Counted from the stretch's first letter, positions 12,519-24,813 are shown. The stretch is 64,000 nucleotides of DNA from Paracamarosporium sp. OC-R06-R3 (GCA_019828545.1 JACVRA010000246.1:1-64000); one strand, 5' to 3'. Numbers and translations are program-made. Notes: a model not told the origin generated them from the letters alone.

Positions 12519-13310
12519 TTATTCTCCACTATGTGTTCTCTGCGCTGTGCTCCATCAAGCAACAATGCACACAATATTTCGCGAGGCATATACTTCATTT
12601 CAGCATTGTGTGTAATCACAAAGTCTTCATTGGCAGCCGATGCCTCCTCGCCAATCTGACGGCTAAATGGTGCGTCAAACAGGAGCTCCCAGCGCAAGCG
12701 AGAGAGCTACGACGGCATCACGTTCCGGTAGCAACAAGACGAAGATGATTACGCGCATCGGCCACGAAGGGCAATGTATCAGGGATCTCGCCTGCAGCAT
12801 GTTCCACAAAAAGCACGACTGCCAATCACCTACTTACCTCGTTTTGCTCTTTCAAGCAATCTCTCCAATTTAATACGCCCTCATTTACCTCATCAACATC
12901 TACCAAACAGCTCCCCTCATTTCTCATCTAATCGTCACCAGCCCCTGGAGATTACCCAGTTTGTCTTTATCTGAGTCGAGCATGCTGAGAGCATCCCGCC
13001 AATGCGATACTGCGTATATCCGATGATTTATCTGCATTCATTATCACGATTACACGAGAGCGTCATTGCAGAACGATGAGCGATTACCAAGGCGCAGCAC
13101 CGCCGAGCACAATTTGTCAACACAAATGGTCTATTCGACCTGATAGTGTAGATACAAGGATAAACAGGAAGTGTGACGAGCTTCGGGCGCGACCAACACA
13201 AAATTCGGGGGTATATAAAGCTTGGTGAATGGACGTGAAGTCAGCATTCTCATGCTGGCCTTTCGATACGCAACAAAACCCATACACACTTAGGCATCTA
13301 TTGCACTAAC
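12519..13310. other. Intergenic, promoter of the AA8 gene
   Basis: No gene recognised in about 790 bp. The right part is the promoter of the secreted AA8-domain gene and contains a clear TATA box (separate entry). Confidence 0.5.
13212..13220 (+). promoter_or_regulatory. TATA box of the AA8-domain gene
   Basis: TATATAAAG lies about 90 bases upstream of the start codon at 13311, a normal distance in fungi. It is typical of a strongly regulated secreted-enzyme gene. Confidence 0.6.
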
Positions 13311-14015
13311 ATGAAGCTCTCCACGCTTCTCGTGGGTAGCATCGCCACTCTCGTGGCTGCGCAAACAGCCGCGCCATACACGGATGCTAAATCAGGAATC
13401 TCTTTCCAAGCATACCAGCATACGACCGGTTATTTTTTGGGCATCGCACTGCCAGATGATCCTACCAACAACACCGACTTCATCGCTACAATTGGTGGCA
13501 AGGGCACGGGATGGAGCGGCGCCAGTTTGGCAGGGCCCATGAAGAACGCGCTGCTAGTTTTGGCATGGCCGAATAGCCAGGCTATTGTGAGCTCTTTCAG
13601 GAAGACAGCGTAAGTACATCGTCTTCGAGGCCTCATCGGTAGCCCAAATATCTGTATTTATGAAGACCGTCGCCACTAACAACTATTCAGCCAATACGGA
13701 TCCCCTCCCGTCGCAACTGGCACCTTTACGCAATCGCCTATCGCTAACGGTACCTATGTTAATAGCACACATTGGACTTATACATTCTTGTGCTCCAAAT
13801 GTATTCAATCCGACGGAACTACCTTTGCACCAAATGCAAACTCTACCGTCTTGGGCTATGCGCTCAACTCTGCCGCACCCTCCAACAAGGCCAATGCGGC
13901 CAGCTCTGTTTCGAAGCATACATCACAAGGACAGGTCACGTTTGATCTAGTCAAAGCTCGAAGCAAGGACTTTGCTGCCTGGAAGACTTGGGCTATTGCG
14001 TCGAAATTTCAATAA
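13311..14015 (+). CDS. Secreted AA8-type cytochrome domain protein (cellobiose dehydrogenase-like haem domain)
   Basis: Single-domain secreted haem protein related to the cytochrome domain of cellobiose dehydrogenase, which passes electrons to lytic polysaccharide monooxygenases. Two exons, 13311-13609 and 13691-14015 (intron GTAAGT..TTCAG), give 207 aa. The signal peptide is MKLSTLLVGSIATLVAAQ. Conserved segments are GYFLGIALP, GTGWSGASLAGPM, LLVLAWPN and THWTYTFLC. M77 and H176 (SVSKHTSQG) sit where the axial Met and His ligands of the family lie; their 99-residue spacing matches the family. The Cys pair CSKC is present. There is no flavin domain and no CBM, so it is a stand-alone AA8. Redox function is inferred. 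Confidence 0.85.
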
Positions 14016-14813
14016 GCCTTTCAGGGCCGATTCAGTAACACCGGCGACGTTAAAGCGTGCGAGGACCATCTATAGGGCGCAATGTAACTCTGGAAAACGG
14101 GTTCGATATGATTAGTGCTATTGTGCTTCCTTTTCAGATCAATAGAACTACAATGATCTACTGTTATCTTCTTGAGACCATGCAATCGTTGTTCCAGACC
14201 CTTTCTCAAAATGTTTGGTAACCTAACGTTCACTCCCCACGCCCATAGAAGTTGTTCACTTCAGCCTGAAGCTAACATCGCACGCGCCGGAACACGGCAA
14301 CGCACATCATTTCCTAAATAAGAACCATACTCGTATAATATATTCGATCTGTATAAAGAAGCGCTTCTTATTGGCTGCCAATGTATCGTGATGATGTCCA
14401 GTGCGGATGCATTACCACATCTATTGAAATGGTCAGAACAGCCTCTCCGTTCAACAACTTGTTTTAAAACCCAGCGCGAATACAGTAAGATCTAGGCGCT
14501 TCAAGATCGGATCTGGGCAATCGAACACGCAATTGGGCACACCGTTAATTCTTTTCCGGGCTGATATATTCATCAGCCTCAGCTATTCCGCGAGCGAATG
14601 GGAATTGCATATAGCTGCGCATACCAGCTTCCATCAACCCGACGATCGTTCTTTTTATACCCCGGAAATTCTGTCTCAGCCGCTGCAGTGTGGGGCCCCA
14701 GATTCCTCATCCTGTACTTCGATCCCGCGCACTCTGATAACTACTTCTCTAATTCTTCCCCATACCAGACTTCCAGCAACCCATATCTGACCGACATAGG
14801 TTAAGAACCTATC
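14016..14813. other. Intergenic
   Basis: About 800 bp between two plus-strand genes for secreted proteins. Short open frames only. No repeat or RNA gene identified. Confidence 0.45.
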
Positions 14814-15858
14814 ATGGGACCACGGCTCCTGCTGCGGTTTTCGCCTTTAACTCTTATCCTAGGTAGCACGGCGGTCAACACCAACACTACCATCGCAACA
14901 TGGGCCGATTTCAATACAGAATGCAAGACCTGTCCCCACTCTCTTTGCCCTAACACACTATACTACAGTGGTGGAGATAACGTTAACGTAACATGCTGGA
15001 CGCGCGGAACTCGCATAATCGACACCACGCTCTGGCTGCGCTCCACATCCGACTGCTACGTCACCGAGTACGATCTCAATGATAACATAACAGACTACAC
15101 ATCCGAACTTCCCTACTGCGGCCGCGACTCAGAAGACGAAGATCTTACGTTAGAAGACGCCACGTTGAAGTATAAGACAGAGTGCAGAATCTGTCCAACG
15201 ATTAGTTGCGATGCGGTGGCATATTTGAAGGAAGACACGGATGTAGAGTTAACGTGTTGGACGCCGGACGGGCAGACAATCATCGATGATCCGTATTGGA
15301 TGAAGACGACAAACAACTGCTACGTCGCACAAAAAAACCTCTACTCCAAGCCTGACATAACATATCTCGATCCCTGCGGCCCGATACCTCTGTTGGAGAT
15401 TGAGAAGCACTTCAACGAGAATGGATCCAGCGACGTTGACAAGAGAGCCCCTGCGCCTGAGTCAGAGTTTCTTTCCCCAAGCTATTTGATCAATGTCACC
15501 GTAGGCGAAGATTACGCACCCTGCCGCAGTTGCGCGAGAGAGACGTGTAAAGTGGAAAAAAGATATGTGTTCAACCAAGAGGTTTGGCTACAGTGCTTAG
15601 TAAATACGAATGGGACGTGGTGGAGTGAAACAACGGATTTCTGCTATGTGAAGAATACGGATTTTTGGCAAAGTCCGGAGGGTGACTGTGAGTTTAGTTC
15701 TCTGCTTCATGTAGCAAGTAACAAACACAAGTGGAGAGAAATTAATGTGCTGACGTGCGACAGACTATCGGAATCCGCTTTGTGACTACTTCGAAGAGCC
15801 GGGAACTGGGCCGGGGGACGGAGATGACATTAGGACTGGGAGTCATCGCAAAGGGTAG
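14814..15858 (+). CDS. Secreted protein of three six-cysteine repeats with a Kex2-like site
   Basis: Predicted secreted protein of unknown function. Exons 14814-15687 and 15764-15858 (intron GTGAGT..CAG with a CTGAC branch site at 15750) give 322 aa. After a short signal peptide come three repeats of about 65-85 residues. Each has six Cys: 37/40/45/61/81/102, 124/127/132/148/169/188 and 237/240/245/261/277/298. The first three intervals, 3-5-16, are identical in all three. Each repeat carries a CW or CL near its middle and a CYV motif, resembling small SH3b-like secreted modules. The sixth Cys of repeat 3 comes from the spliced second exon, which supports the intron. A dibasic VDKR site (210-211) separates repeat 3. 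Several sequons. An effector or wall-binding role is possible but not shown. Confidence 0.75.
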
Positions 15859-16391
15859 ACAATAAGAGAAGGTGGGATATATCACGCGTCGTTGAACGGA
15901 AAACAAGTAGTGCTTGGGTCTTTCTTTGAAGGTATTCAGGCTCAACATTGCCACGATGAGCTGAAATGGGGATAAAGTACGAAAGCAATGTGTAAACTAC
16001 CAACTCTAAACCATAATTTGTCGTTCTGTTTATAAGACAGGACAAATGCGTTTATGGAAAGTAAAACGAGTACTTGCAACGTCTCTCAACCAATGTCGTA
16101 TTGTTATATGTAAAGCCTCACTAAAAGAAAGAAACAAGATGAATAACGAAAATTCATAGTGATGAGGGGGAGTAAAGGAAAAGTAGCATACAAATTACCT
16201 AAGCAAACCCCTGTATGAATGCAAGTGACAGCCATAAGCTAAGGATCCCATCTTTTGATACGTGATATATAGCTACAATGCTTTTGCCCACGCATGCACA
16301 AATGTGCATGAGTATAAAGATACAATTGCAAATGGTTGGCTCGTCTTTGTTATCTTGCTCGTGAGCAGTATGAAGGAGTTGTGTGACGAGA
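15859..16391. other. Intergenic (convergent genes) with an 8-bp inverted repeat
   Basis: Between two convergent genes. It contains a perfect inverted repeat, CATGCACA-AA-TGTGCATG, at 16293-16310. No gene seen. Confidence 0.45.
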
Positions 16392-18017
16392 TTATAGAAG
16401 TGTCGTCTCCGTTGCGGTATGCCGATTCAGAAATGTGTTCTGTTTGAAAAGAGCATTAGCCATGGCGGAGTGTTCATTCTGGCAACACATCAGAGCCTCG
16501 GCAGGAGCGCGACGAACCTTGGCAGTATAGTCCTCACTCTCGGTGGGTGCATATTTAGAAGCTGCGAGCCCTCTCTTTGGCTGTGGGACTGGACACTGCT
16601 TGATCTCCTTGAGATGAAATTTAGGCATAGAAAGCTGCTTAGCTGGCGCAGAACCATCGCTCGTGTCGGATGACCAAGAGATCTGTGAGTGGCGACGAAG
16701 GGTTGATAGAGCACTCTTCTTCTTTTTGGTGGGTGTAGTTTTCGATGCAGGCACCACAGCTGGAGTGGCGCCTTGGTTCATGGCCGAATCTGCTATTGAG
16801 GGACCCGTAAGGTCGACAGAGGAATCAACATCAATTAAAAGCGGGGTGGGTGCGCGTGCTTGGATGATTTTCTTTGCTTGCGTATCTTGCTTCACGATTC
16901 CGTCGCTCTTTGATCTCAGATTCTTGAAGGTTGATGGGTCTGGAAATTTACGTGGGGTAGGCATGTCCGTGTCATCGCTACGAGAAGTATTGCTCCCTTT
17001 CTGCGCCTGCAGTCGGCTCTCCATCCATGTCGGGCCCCGGCTTTGAATCGCCATCTTCTCTTTGTACCATCGCGGTATCCTGTGGAAACCAGTCTCCTTC
17101 CTCAGTATGTCGATAGGAGGCATCTCATGCTTATACTTGCACCGGAAACCCCAAGAGCATTCGCCGGTTGATATCCAGTGAGTGCAGTAGGTTTTGACTT
17201 CAGCGCTAGGGCGTGTAGCGGCTGTGCGCAGTCCGAGGGACCTCTGCTTGCCATCATTGTCAACATCTGTTGCAAAGCGGTGCTTGTCGATCTTCAAAGA
17301 AGTTGGTCGAGGGGTATCGAGTTGTAGCTTAGCTGTGGTGCTATTGTTCGCATCTACTGGAACGATATCCAGTCCCATTAACGAAGATGCAGATGTATAG
17401 CTAGTGCGCGACGAAGCTGTGTGGTGTTCGTTTGAATCAATCTTCGTAACAATATTTCGCTCAATGCTGGGAGGGGTTCCAGTGGCTCCAATGGGAGAAT
17501 CAGACCTGTCGCCATTCAAAGAATTTGTCATGACGCGGCCTTCATGGATGAGAGGAGAGAATCCGGTACCCTCGGTGAAAGACATCGGCTTGGTTGCATC
17601 GTCTTGCCCTTTGTGAATATGATCTCGCTGATGCTTATGCTCATGACTCTCAACACTGGCTATTGAAAGTACGGATGTATTGCCTGACTCGAACTTGCCA
17701 TTCTTCTCCGATGATTGGATAGCTGCGTCTCTGAGGACGTTGTGATCTGGCGCTCGGTACTGTGGAATCGCAGGTGATGCGGGCAAAGCTGGAAGCACGA
17801 CCGCAGCCTCCATTGCTTCGGTAACAAATTGCCACTTTTCTTCGAAGATTTGTCGCTGACTGAGCTGAGAGGGCACTCCTTTGGGCGGGTAGAGGAGCTG
17901 GTCGATAGGGACGAGTGGTACCAGTACGTTGCCGGGCTTTCTCTCGATATAATAGCGAACCGCCTCCGGCAAAGCCGAAGGCGGGGAAGTGGGCTGGGAA
18001 CGAACGGCCATTACCAC
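16392..18017 (-). CDS. CCCH-type zinc-finger protein
   Basis: 541 aa in one exon. It is mostly low complexity and probably disordered, with one CCCH finger: C-x8-C-x5-C-x3-H in YCTHWISTGECSWGFRCKYKH, about residues 280-300. CCCH fingers usually bind single-stranded RNA. The finger is followed by the conserved run EMPPIDILRKETGFHRIPRW, also seen in fungal relatives that I recall only as C3H1-type proteins. Ser/Thr-rich flanks offer many possible phosphorylation sites. The start may be 18017 or two codons downstream (MVM). The specific target is unknown. Confidence 0.8.
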   Translation of the reverse strand: MVMAVRSQPTSPPSALPEAVRYYIERKPGNVLVPLVPIDQLLYPPKGVPSQLSQRQIFEEKWQFVTEAMEAAVVLPALPASPAIPQYRAPDHNVLRDAAIQSSEKNGKFESGNTSVLSIASVESHEHKHQRDHIHKGQDDATKPMSFTEGTGFSPLIHEGRVMTNSLNGDRSDSPIGATGTPPSIERNIVTKIDSNEHHTASSRTSYTSASSLMGLDIVPVDANNSTTAKLQLDTPRPTSLKIDKHRFATDVDNDGKQRSLGLRTAATRPSAEVKTYCTHWISTGECSWGFRCKYKHEMPPIDILRKETGFHRIPRWYKEKMAIQSRGPTWMESRLQAQKGSNTSRSDDTDMPTPRKFPDPSTFKNLRSKSDGIVKQDTQAKKIIQARAPTPLLIDVDSSVDLTGPSIADSAMNQGATPAVVPASKTTPTKKKKSALSTLRRHSQISWSSDTSDGSAPAKQLSMPKFHLKEIKQCPVPQPKRGLAASKYAPTESEDYTAKVRRAPAEALMCCQNEHSAMANALFKQNTFLNRHTATETTLL

Positions 18018-19716
18018 AAGAATGGACTTCGCGAGCTATAGTATAGTCTGAGGTTTTTGGTTCGTAAGATGAAGGAAGGGAGTACCAAAGCTTGAAGAAA
18101 ATAACTAGTCGCGTATGTGTCGAGCCTAAGACTGAAGGATAGCAAAATGGGCCGTTATATGGGTGTGTTGGAAAGTTGCGGCGGGCCGTGTGCTTTGACA
18201 CAAACAATGGGAAACATGCATCAGACACAGCGTGGCAGAAAGCGGTCGGCTTTTTGCCCAAATCGCAAAGCCAAGGGGCATCAAGCAAAGTGATGACTGA
18301 GATAGATCACATTGCGGCGTTGTGACAAGCGGGACGCTGCTTGAGACATGGGGGGGAACTGAGTTCACACCCCAGTCAAAAGGCTACGGGACGGCTCAAG
18401 CATATTCTTTTGGCGGAGAGTCACATTGTGCGGCTGTTTGCGTCGTACAACGGATTGCTGTACTACGGATCAATATGTCGTTCGCAAGCATTGGAAAGAC
18501 AAGCTCACTTGAGGTAATGCGTCTTTCGGGATACCTACAAGAGAAAATCTCGTCAGTAGAATGAAATATGAGTTGTTGCCTGTCAGGTGTCGCATTCAAG
18601 CACCATTTCACCCAGCAGTTTGACCACAATATCCGACCTGGAGGGCGGACTCCACCTGTGCGACATCCTGAGCATGCAAGCGAAGGTGACACAAGTCACA
18701 TTCGTAAGACAAATTGTTCCCGCGGACAGTGCCCGACCGTGAGAGCCCATCTTTTGCAGCGACATGTCATATGCGTTACAAAATCGTCCAAAGCTTGCCA
18801 TACAAACACCTGCTACTCATAGAAGCTTAGGCGTGCCAACAGTATCCACGAAATACCTCGGCAAGGTATAGGAATAGTGCAACTAGGTGAATTATCTGTG
18901 CGTGCAAGGTATTAGCTAGTGCAATGCGTGCGGGGTGGGAGAATTTACACAGCACGAGAATAACTTTGGTAACGAGACGCATTAGGAAGCTAGCCTATCC
19001 GGGACGCGATGTGGATGACGCTCCACAAAATCAATCTATTCCACAGCGTCGGCACAACAACACCGTGACGTACTCACTCTATCGCTCGGACCAAGGACGT
19101 ATGCATATTTGCAGTGCGCACGCGACAACTCATCCACATGCGAACCACATGGCCACGCCACTGGGCGGAGCATACCCCACAATGAGTTAGTTCAGCGGCG
19201 TAAAGTTCTCATCGCTGTTTCTGTTGCCGCTCCTTCTTGCAGACCCGTAAAGCCCCTGTTCGACGATCCCCCTTCAATATGTCGCTGTAGATAATTTGTT
19301 AGCGGCTCTTGATATACTTCGAGGCCGTTTAGAACTGGCCTCCACTAGTGGTAGTCTCATTAACACTGACCAACGATAACCGACGGTTGTAGACATCCGC
19401 CCGCAATTCTTGGAGCGGTACCTGGTATCTGGCTCATACTAGACGAATCAGGGTACGCTGTCCAAACCATAGGCCCACGTCGAATAATGCATTTGCAAGA
19501 GCTGAAACCTTAGAATTCAATAGCCTTTAACCTTCATCACCGTACGGCGCTCTGTTATCTTCACCTTGTAACCACCCTCTTGCCCCCATTCGGTATTGCT
19601 GCCCCACAGGTAGCGACTCACTCATGACCACGAACAGCCAAATCTCAAATCTAGCAGTGCGCGTCTGGCACACGAACGGAGCTGCAGGCTCACAAACAGG
19701 GTTGTAGGCGATTGAA
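18018..19716. other. Long intergenic region without a recognisable gene
   Basis: About 1.7 kb between divergent genes. Only short, motif-free open frames (for example 18924-19190 on the plus strand). No tRNA, repeat or transposon remnant recognised. Confidence 0.5.
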
Positions 19717-21174
19717 ATGATGCAAGGACGTGGCAAAGATGTCTTTGCAGTGGCAGTTTTATTTTTGGTTCTGACATGGTTCACTCTCAGTCTGCGCATT
19801 TACGTTCGCGGCTTTATGCTCAAGACGTGGGGAAAAGATGATTGGGCTATGCTCACAACAGTGGTAAGTTGCTGTGTAACATTCAACAGGTACAGATGCT
19901 AATCATGCTAGCTCATCTTTACTGTCTACCTAGGTTTTCAAATGGTCGCGGCAATGTACGGGACAGGCCAGCATCGCCAAGATCTCAGCGATCCGGACGC
20001 GAAAGTTGCTCTTTTGGTACGAATCACAGGTTATAGCTAATGCATATGGCTAAATTCTATTAGTTCTGGTATCTGTGCGAGTTACTCTACGTGCTAAGCA
20101 ATTGCACTTTAAAGCTCGCTCTCGGCATATTCTACCTCCGCGTCGCCATGCAGCGCTGGCACGTCCTCTGTATTAAACTTCTGATGGCAGGCACTATTCT
20201 TTTTGGCTTTGTATACTTATTCTTAGTCATGTTTCAATGCATTCCAGGTAGGTATCTAGCTCCCCATCGTTCTGTGCTATTTGACACGAGTCAGTGTCTG
20301 AATTCTGGGACGTCCATCCAGCGACTGGACGTTGCATTGCTACGTCTCCTACACTGGGTATTACATATGCATTAGGTATCGTCAATGCCTCAGCAGATTG
20401 GGCTTTCGGTATCCTGCCTATTTTCATTGTATGGAGTTTGCAAATGAACCTAAGGATGAAGGTTCTAACAGCAGGCATCCTAGCCTTTGCGGCAATGTGC
20501 GTATATCTTAGTCATTTGATGAAGTACGTACTTAACGTTTCTTTAGCGGTAGTATTGCAACGATGTTCAGAATGCGGTATATTCATTCTCTCACGAATGG
20601 CGAGGACTTCCTTTGTACGTTAGCTTTCGATGGGTGAGAATAGCGCTGACCGCTTGTAGATGCCACATTAGATGTGGCCGTCTGGAGTACGGTCGAGCCA
20701 GGAATTGGAATGATTGCAGGAAGCATGGCGACTTTAAGGCCACTTATACAAACCATCTTTTGGCGACTCGGGCTGGCATCTACTCCGTCTCTAGCAAAAG
20801 AACGAGCGAGAAGGTCGGGTGAAAAGAATAGGCAAAGTAATCGCAACTATCGTGGGTTTCGCCGGAGTCTCGATGCTTCTGACCTCATACCGCCCATTGA
20901 AAACAGCACATCTACTACGATCACTGGACCAACATCGACCTCTTACAATATGGGCTGGCTACGGCCATCTGCGTTACCTGCAACCGAATTGGAAGAATGT
21001 AGACGAGGGATACAGCATACTACTGTGGTCGAGCAAGAGATAGAGGGGCCACCACGGCTACATTTACGTGACAGTCTACAACACAGCTTCATGCGTGGAA
21101 GTATACTTAGCAAAAAGCTTCCAGCAGGCGACTCCGGCAGCGATCTATGTCCGATGCAGAGCAAGCATACATAA
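19717..21174 (+). CDS. Fungal rhodopsin-like 7-TM integral membrane protein (PTH11/SAT-like family)
   Basis: Seven-helix membrane protein of the fungal 'integral membrane / rhodopsin domain' family, which includes PTH11-related receptors. Six exons: 19717-19863, 19912-20016, 20064-20247, 20295-20496, 20547-20614 and 20660-21174 (introns 45-50 bp), giving 406 aa with every phase matching. Family landmarks are LRIYVR near helix 1, WGKDDWAM, FWYLCELLYVLS, the NASADWAFGILPIFIVW helix, GSIATMFRMRYI and DVAVWSTVEPGIGMIAGSMA. The last 110 residues are a hydrophilic cytosolic tail rich in Ser/Thr. These landmarks run continuously over the predicted junctions, so the model is secure. The ligand is unknown. 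Confidence 0.85.
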
Positions 21175-22150
21175 ACTACGAGCTAGCAGCGTAAGAAGTT
21201 GATTAAGCTCCTATGCAACAATCGAACTTTCCAAACCCATATCGCGTACCGCATCCCACAAGACCAATGACCTTAACTGGCCGATTATATGCGTCAACAG
21301 CTCAGTATCTCAAAACACCGCTCTTTCCGTACGACATCCGGAGATCATAGACAAAGCATGCATCCAACACAAACCGCGCCATAACAAATATCTAATGGTA
21401 TATCCTAAACATATTCGTGACACAAGTTGATGAGTTTGGTAATACCAGAACCCATGCTATTGAGCCTCGCCGATGTCCACCCATTCGCTTACTATGGGTT
21501 TCACAGGATAGTCGTCCGCTATGTTTGATCGGGCAGAAGATCACCTCAACAGTTGAGCTACACACTCTGGATACCTCTAGTAATTTGTTCATCGAGTAGG
21601 TTGATGAAGAGGGATGAATGGCGTGAGGTGGTATTATGGGCTTGATGTTCCGGGGTCGCGGAGAGTGTATAGTGGGGTAGACACGAGCTACCACAGAAAA
21701 TGAGGAAGCAAAAGACGTATAGGAAGTAGAACGCTATTGAGAAGGAGATCTGGACAGATAGGGTGATACTTGCGAGATCTGGTCTTGTGTTCTGCTATGA
21801 ATGTCTTGCCTCGCGTGTGAAACAGGAAACAACTCTCGGTGGTCCAGCTGGCCGCAAACGAGATTAGTTCGATCCAGAAATATATGTCAAATGCCTATAA
21901 TGTTATTATTCAGGTGAGACTGCGGAGAGATGAAGTCAAGCACGTGATGACGCGTAGCGCGATTTGTGAACTCCATCGTGACTACCTGACGCAATTTCTC
22001 GATCTAGAAAGCACGCGTGTGCTTAGCTGTTCTTCCCTAGTGAAAGATACGCTTTCAGCCCATTTCTAAACCTTCACCTATGCTTTATATGGTACGCTGC
22101 TTGAAGCTCGTCTCACTCTAAACGCGCCGCACGCGTATTCGACCTAAACT
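21175..22150. other. Intergenic
   Basis: About 975 bp between two plus-strand genes. No supported coding sequence, repeat or RNA gene. Confidence 0.45.
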
Positions 22151-24813
22151 ATGGCTGCGCAACGCACCGACCGTCGCATGCACAACGCGCTGGTATCGGC
22201 ACTCTCCGGTATCAATACTACTGGATTTGCTACCCGTGGCACCCTCTCGGCGAAAGATTCAAACATTGATGTCGGCTTCACAGTCAAAGATATTGGCAAG
22301 ATTAATCTACCTCTGGAACCAGACGATGCCGTTTGGGGTAGATTAAAAGATAAGGGCAAAATAGCAGATTCGATTATTAAAAACGATAGCGGCAAAATAT
22401 GGGAGATTGATGCAACTGAAGTGTCATTTGTAAAACAGCCCCTATGGGATGCTTGGTTGAGCAGGATGGCTTCGACGGTAAAGAAGAACCTGGGTATCGC
22501 AGATCATGTCTCTGTCACTGCAGAGCCTGGAAAGTTGTTGATATGCGAGAAAGGCTCGGAGTTTCGACCACTTCAAGAGTAAGTGACGAGCTATATCTCA
22601 TGTGGCCACAAAGCATCTCATTTTGCTAATGCCGTGAATAGTCTGAAGAAAGCATCATGTTCCTTTGCAACATTGACAATCTCGATGTGCTCCAATTATC
22701 AGGGTGCCAATATCCATGTGTCGCATGCGAGTCAGACGAAAACTTTCAGCACAGGAGATCATACCTGGAGTCGGTACCAATGGTTCGCTTGGTGCATTGG
22801 AGCAGTCTATGCAATGAAGCCTGTTACATTTGGAGTGCGGTTGGTCTTAATATATGACCTACGCTTCACAAGCTCTCCACCGTTGCATCTTGTTTACGAC
22901 AAGCAAGATGAGAATATCATGGAGGAGAATGTGGGACGTATGCTGAAGCGTTGGACTGGCAAGCCAACTATGCTCTGGTACCTTCTCGAACACGAGTACA
23001 CCGACCGCTCTTTGTGCCAGCAGCTGTTTGAGGGGAACGATGCCCTTCGCTTTAACGTCTTGAAGACAATGTGCCAATCGCTCGGCTTCACCATCTTACT
23101 GGGTCAGTTTGTTCGGAACATTTGGGAAGCGCGCATACCACACCGGGGTCACGTTTTAAGGGTAAAAAACGTTATCTATCCAGATGGTACTCCATATTGT
23201 TCAAAGTTAGAAATGTTCGAAAGCGAAGTCGTCCAGGTGGACCGAGTTTGGGGCGACCTTAGAAGTACGAATTTCTTCGACACAATAACTTCTGGGAAAA
23301 TAGAATGGTAAGTCCTTTGAGTCTATTATCCCCAACGTTTCTGATTTTGTCTAGGTGTCAAAGCTCAGTAATCTTGATTGTACCACCACAGAGCGCATCT
23401 GCTTTAAAGGTACGACACTGGGCCAGTTCCACAGATGACCAATCGCTCACCGACGAAGAGTACATCGAAAAACATCCAGCTTTGATATATGTAAAGCAGC
23501 AAGCACTTCGGCTGAAGAAGTATGGTGAACGATTAGTCGACCCAGTCCTTCGGCAGATCATAGAAGCTCTCCTTGATAACTTCGAAGCGTCTAAGGACAC
23601 GGACAATGAAATTACGTTGTATGGAATGATCCCACCTACTGGAACCAGTTCTTTGGCTCTCTGCGACCTGGAGGTTATTGCTATACTTGTTGTCAATCTT
23701 GGATGGGACGACCTTTTTCGGCAAGTTTGCGCTCTAATAGTCCACCATTGGGATTTTGGTCCCAGCAAAATACCCAAACTCACCAAATTCCTGGGTGTCA
23801 GGATGTATCAGTTCGCGGAATTAGCACTCGCAAACTGTCTACTTGGCATGTGTCACGGATACGCTGATACGTTGACAGTCTGCGACAAAATATATTGCAG
23901 CTACGTAGAAGCAAAGATAGACCCCAGAGCTCCTCACCGCTCAATCCTAGTGGACGATGTTTACTGGCGCCAGTTGTGGTACCGGGAAGCCATCTCCAAA
24001 TGGTCGTGGTCATTCCCCACAAGGGATCCTGGCGCAATGAGAGAATTTACTAGACTTCTCAATGTGGCTCGTGTGCTGAAAGATCCTTCCATTACATCTA
24101 GAACGCATGTTTGGATCCAGGAATGCATCAAATTGAAGTTCCGCATTTCGGGTTCCGAAATCATACAGGTCCTAAAAGATTTCACTGTTTTCAGGTGCGT
24201 CATGAACTCACAACACGCCCGAGCTCATTTCATTCGGTTTTTGCGAACCATCGAAGACGCAGAAACAGGATTTCTATGGGTCGATATAAGACTGAAAGAC
24301 ATACCTGAGATTGTCCGCCTAGGGTCTGAACTGGGAGACGATGCAGTTACAATACTCAAGCCATGGGTATATCCGCATCATACTTGTCGGGATTTACAGC
24401 GTATCCTAGTATTTGCACGTGCAGCCAAGGACCATGGATGCTGGTACCAACATCTGCCAAGGGTGCTTTATGACGCTGCCGACCATCTATTTTACGAGAA
24501 GAAGAAAGTTCGCTCTCATGGTGGTGTTTCTGAGGATGAAATTCGTTGCGTCCCTCCATATAAACTCGTCTCCAATATCGAACCGAGCCCGACAATTGCT
24601 GAGATCAAGCTTCTTATAGGTGGTGTAAAGACACTCAACCTAGATATGATCTGGCTTAGGCTTCAATGCAAGCTATCGTCCCTCATGGAACTTGATCTTG
24701 ACCAGCTTACAAGCATGGTTTCAAAGGAGGAACTCAGACGCATGAAAGAATATCGAGAGGATGAAGGGGTGCGGTCATCTTTCGCATTCCCAATTGATGA
24801 CGAGAGTCCATAG
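22151..24813 (+). CDS. Large protein with a degenerate prolyl-4-hydroxylase-like 2OG oxygenase fold
   Basis: Exons 22151-22578, 22642-23307 and 23355-24813 give 850 aa. The N-terminal 220 residues follow the fold of the fungal 'prolyl 4-hydroxylase alpha subunit / 2OG-Fe(II)' family: a lead-in (PLWDAWLSRM..KKNLGIADHV), the strand AEPGKLLICEKGS, then the position of the HxD motif and finally MKPVTFGVRLVL. In active relatives the iron ligands read HxD..H. Here the first His is Leu (L141), Asp is kept (D143), and the distal His is Tyr (Y199). The 2OG-binding Arg is kept (R209). The remaining 600 residues are mainly helical and unassigned, as in the family. Most likely a non-catalytic member. Function unknown. 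Confidence 0.75.
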
